In this document: piece after piece, positions 62,437-64,000 of the stretch | Position numbering within the stretch: position 1 is the first letter of the stretch | Layout: each line of letters starts with the position of its first letter | DNA from: DATFKA01 sp035268885 | Lineage (GTDB): Bacteria; Bacteroidota; Bacteroidia; Chitinophagales; Saprospiraceae | Assembly: GCA_035268885.1 (NCBI GenBank) | Contig: DATFKA010000012.1 | Coordinates: forward strand, 36,675 to 100,674 | DNA: 64,000 nucleotides | Reading direction: 5' to 3' | Position numbers and translations under genes: made by a program | Notes under the pieces: model-generated | Database searches by the model: none | What the model was told of the DNA's origin: nothing | Seen by the model: only the letters and a program-made list of their open reading frames with translations

Positions 62437-62778
62437 GATGAATTGGTTTTAGTGATTCAATAAGCATCTTGCGCTTGCTGGTCAGTAATTGACGATAGCA
62501 AGCAGTAGTCAACTAATCTAAAGGAGGATCCTGTGTTATGCTGGGTATTTTATGAGGTCTGCCCGGGAGCGTCAGATTGTTATTTGGCCCGCTGGAGTGA
62601 ATCTTATTTGGTAATAATGAACCATTACTTAAGATACAATAAAAACCAGAATAATGAAAAAGAAGTGAGCGCATTAATTAGTGTCCAAAGCACACTTTTT
62701 CAAATACTTAGCCACTAAAGTCCCTTGCTCTAATAGAAAGTTGCTAATTTTGTATGACTTAAACATAATACTGCTCTT
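62437..62778. other. Intergenic region before argE
   Basis: 342 bp with a hairpin GCTTGCT / AGCAAGC (62473-62503) and a promoter at 62725-62752. A 61-codon ORF at 62533 is not supported. Confidence 0.6.
62725..62752 (+). promoter_or_regulatory. Promoter for argE
   Basis: TTG (62725-62727), a 17-base spacer and TAATTTTG (62745-62752), 26 bases before the ATG. argE is therefore probably transcribed separately from argG-argB. Confidence 0.65.
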
Positions 62779-63843
62779 ATGAGAATAGATCGCCTCCAGG
62801 AGGATGCCATCCACTTATTAAAACAACTGATCGAAACGCCTTCTTTGTCCCGCCAGGAAGATCAAACGGCCCAACTTATTCTCGATTTTTTACGCCGGGC
62901 GGATATCAATGCCCTACGGTTCAAGAATAACATCTACGCTCGCTCCAGACACTGGCAGGCAGACCGCCCAACCCTACTCCTCAACTCTCACCACGATACC
63001 GTCAAAGCAGCCAGGGGTTGGCAGCGCGACGCCTTCACCGCTACCCTGGAGGGAGACCAGCTCTTTGGTTTAGGTAGTAACGACGCCGGTGCCTCCCTGG
63101 TCGGACTCCTGTCGGCTTTCCGGTATTTTTACGACAAAGAACTACCCGTCAATCTAATATTTGCCGCCAGTGCTGAAGAAGAGATCTCCGGTCCTAACGG
63201 TATCGCCGCCCTCCTCCCTGAGCTCGGCCCCATCGATGCGGCTTTGGTCGGCGAACCCACCGAAATGGAAATGGCTATTGCCGAAAAAGGCCTGATGGTT
63301 ATCGACGGAGAAGCCATCGGCCAATCGGGACACGCCGCCCGTGACGAAGGCGTCAATGCCCTGTACCTCGCCCTGGAAGATATCCAGAAAATCAAAGATT
63401 ATACCTTCGAAGAGGTTTCCCCCCTTTTGGGCCCAACCAGGGCTACCGTTACTCAAATCACCGGCGGTAGTCAGCATAATGTGGTGCCGGATCGCTGTCA
63501 ATTTGTGATTGACGTACGTACCAACGAGCGCTACCCTAACCAGCGAGCCTTTGAAATATTGGATGGATTGACGCAAAGTCAACTCAAAGCCCGGTCCTAC
63601 CGACTGAATTCCTCTAGTATTGCGGCGGATCATCCACTGGTCCTCAGCGGAAAGAAACTGGCCAAGACTACCTTCGGATCGCCGACCCTGTCGGATCAGG
63701 CACTGATGCCCTTCCCCAGTCTAAAGATGGGCATCGGCGATTCGGCTCGCAGCCATACTGCCGACGAATTTATTTATCTTTCGGAAATTAAAGCAGGTAT
63801 CGAAGATTATATCCAGTTATTGGATGGCCTGAAATGGCCCTAA
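62779..63843 (+). CDS. argE: M20 family N-acyl-ornithine/citrulline deacylase
   Basis: The 354-residue metallohydrolase has the M20 motifs: LNSHHDTVK with the first metal ligand, GLGSNDAGASLVGLL, SAEEEISGPNG with the catalytic Glu pair, and VGEPTEMEMAIAEKGLM followed by GHAARDEG in the dimer domain. It removes the N-acyl group; in the carbamoyltransferase-first route the substrate is N-acylcitrulline rather than N-acylornithine. argH is not in the window. Confidence 0.9.
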   Translation: MRIDRLQEDAIHLLKQLIETPSLSRQEDQTAQLILDFLRRADINALRFKNNIYARSRHWQADRPTLLLNSHHDTVKAARGWQRDAFTATLEGDQLFGLGSNDAGASLVGLLSAFRYFYDKELPVNLIFAASAEEEISGPNGIAALLPELGPIDAALVGEPTEMEMAIAEKGLMVIDGEAIGQSGHAARDEGVNALYLALEDIQKIKDYTFEEVSPLLGPTRATVTQITGGSQHNVVPDRCQFVIDVRTNERYPNQRAFEILDGLTQSQLKARSYRLNSSSIAADHPLVLSGKKLAKTTFGSPTLSDQALMPFPSLKMGIGDSARSHTADEFIYLSEIKAGIEDYIQLLDGLKWP

Positions 63844-64000
63844 ATCGACAATTATATAGACATGAAATGCCCATGCGCCTCAGGCGCACCAGAACGCGGA
63901 TGAATATGGGGAAGATGCTTAGTGATCATAGTTTTGCCCTTTAGTGCATCTTCTTTTTGACCGCAAAAAGAAGCCAAAACTCCCCGCTAAGATTAGCCAT
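63844..64000. other. Intergenic end of window with palindromic sequences
   Basis: GCGCCTCAGGCGC (63875-63887) is a near-perfect palindrome that shares the CGCCTGAGGCG core with the element at 2623-2792. CTTCTTTTTG / CAAAAAGAAG (63950-63973) is a perfect 10-bp stem with loop ACCG. No gene is supported; the window ends inside this region. Confidence 0.5.

Noticed and set aside
62533..62718. A 61-codon ORF between the exported protein gene and argE
   Set aside because: No promoter box fits it, its composition is unlike a real protein, and it has no recognisable motif.
1..64000. CRISPR array, insertion sequences, tRNA, rRNA or tmRNA
   Set aside because: No regularly spaced direct repeats, no transposase-like protein and no recognisable RNA gene were found on either strand by reading; a tRNA or covariance scan was not possible here.

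Overview
The window is a chromosomal segment of a Bacteroidota bacterium, most likely in or near the Saprospiria (Lewinella/Haliscomenobacter type); this placement is inferred from gene content, not from a marker-gene tree. Supporting signs are the promoter form TAnnTTTG upstream of many genes, the lack of strong Shine-Dalgarno sequences, carboxypeptidase-regulatory-like and PorT-like secreted proteins, DUF4846/DUF4349/DUF547 proteins, kynureninase, and an arginine operon with the Bacteroidetes N-succinylornithine-type carbamoyltransferase. No rRNA, tRNA, CRISPR array, transposase or phage gene was seen.

Layout. 0-10.4 kb: serine hydrolase, acyl-CoA transferase, a 7TM protein, Lon protease, topoisomerase IV subunit B and a DUF4349 lipoprotein. 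10.6-15.8 kb: prolyl dipeptidyl peptidase, MltG, GNAT, YbjQ, SmpB and DUF2853, all on the + strand. 15.9-21 kb: small secreted or regulatory proteins (DUF4846, DUF547, HD, Crp/Fnr, lipocalin-like). 21-30.6 kb: RecO, a hydrolase-OsmC fusion, a Vat-like acetyltransferase, a Tat-exported GMC dehydrogenase pair, a SpoIIE-type phosphatase, a DUF1080 glycoside hydrolase, a TrpF-like protein, an alkyltransferase-like protein and a Gfo/Idh/MocA oxidoreductase. 30.6-34 kb: an apparently more AT-rich block with DoxX, Crp/Fnr and PhoD. 34-41 kb: kynureninase, exonuclease III, a PorT-like barrel, CBS, a serine hydrolase/histidine phosphatase fusion, fasciclin and SET-domain proteins. 41.1-46.3 kb: a tandemly duplicated small-peptide transcription unit, a giant membrane-anchored patatin and a GT-C glycosyltransferase. 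46.3-49.4 kb: sulfate activation (DUF2061-cysC-cysD-cysN). 49.6-55.5 kb: di-heme peroxidase, OsmC and MetH. 55.6-63.8 kb: arginine biosynthesis (GNAT-argG-argC-argD-argF'-argB, then argE behind one inserted opposite-strand gene).

The two strongest new observations are in intergenic DNA. (1) At 41130-41681 two ~235-245 bp units lie in tandem. Each has a nearly identical promoter region, a 24-26 codon ORF whose insertions and deletions all keep frame, a conserved 3' segment and its own intrinsic terminator with a different sequence. (2) The arginine operon is preceded by a promoter with both elements, an almost leaderless 23-codon ORF holding six arginine codons in its last 14 positions, and overlapping hairpins, which looks like a classical leader-peptide attenuator.

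There are also several palindromic intergenic repeats. One hairpin element occurs twice, at 3606-3768 and 58626-58713, the second copy inside the arginine operon. Start codons were moved downstream of the longest ORF start where a signal peptide, promoter, repeat or family alignment supported it.
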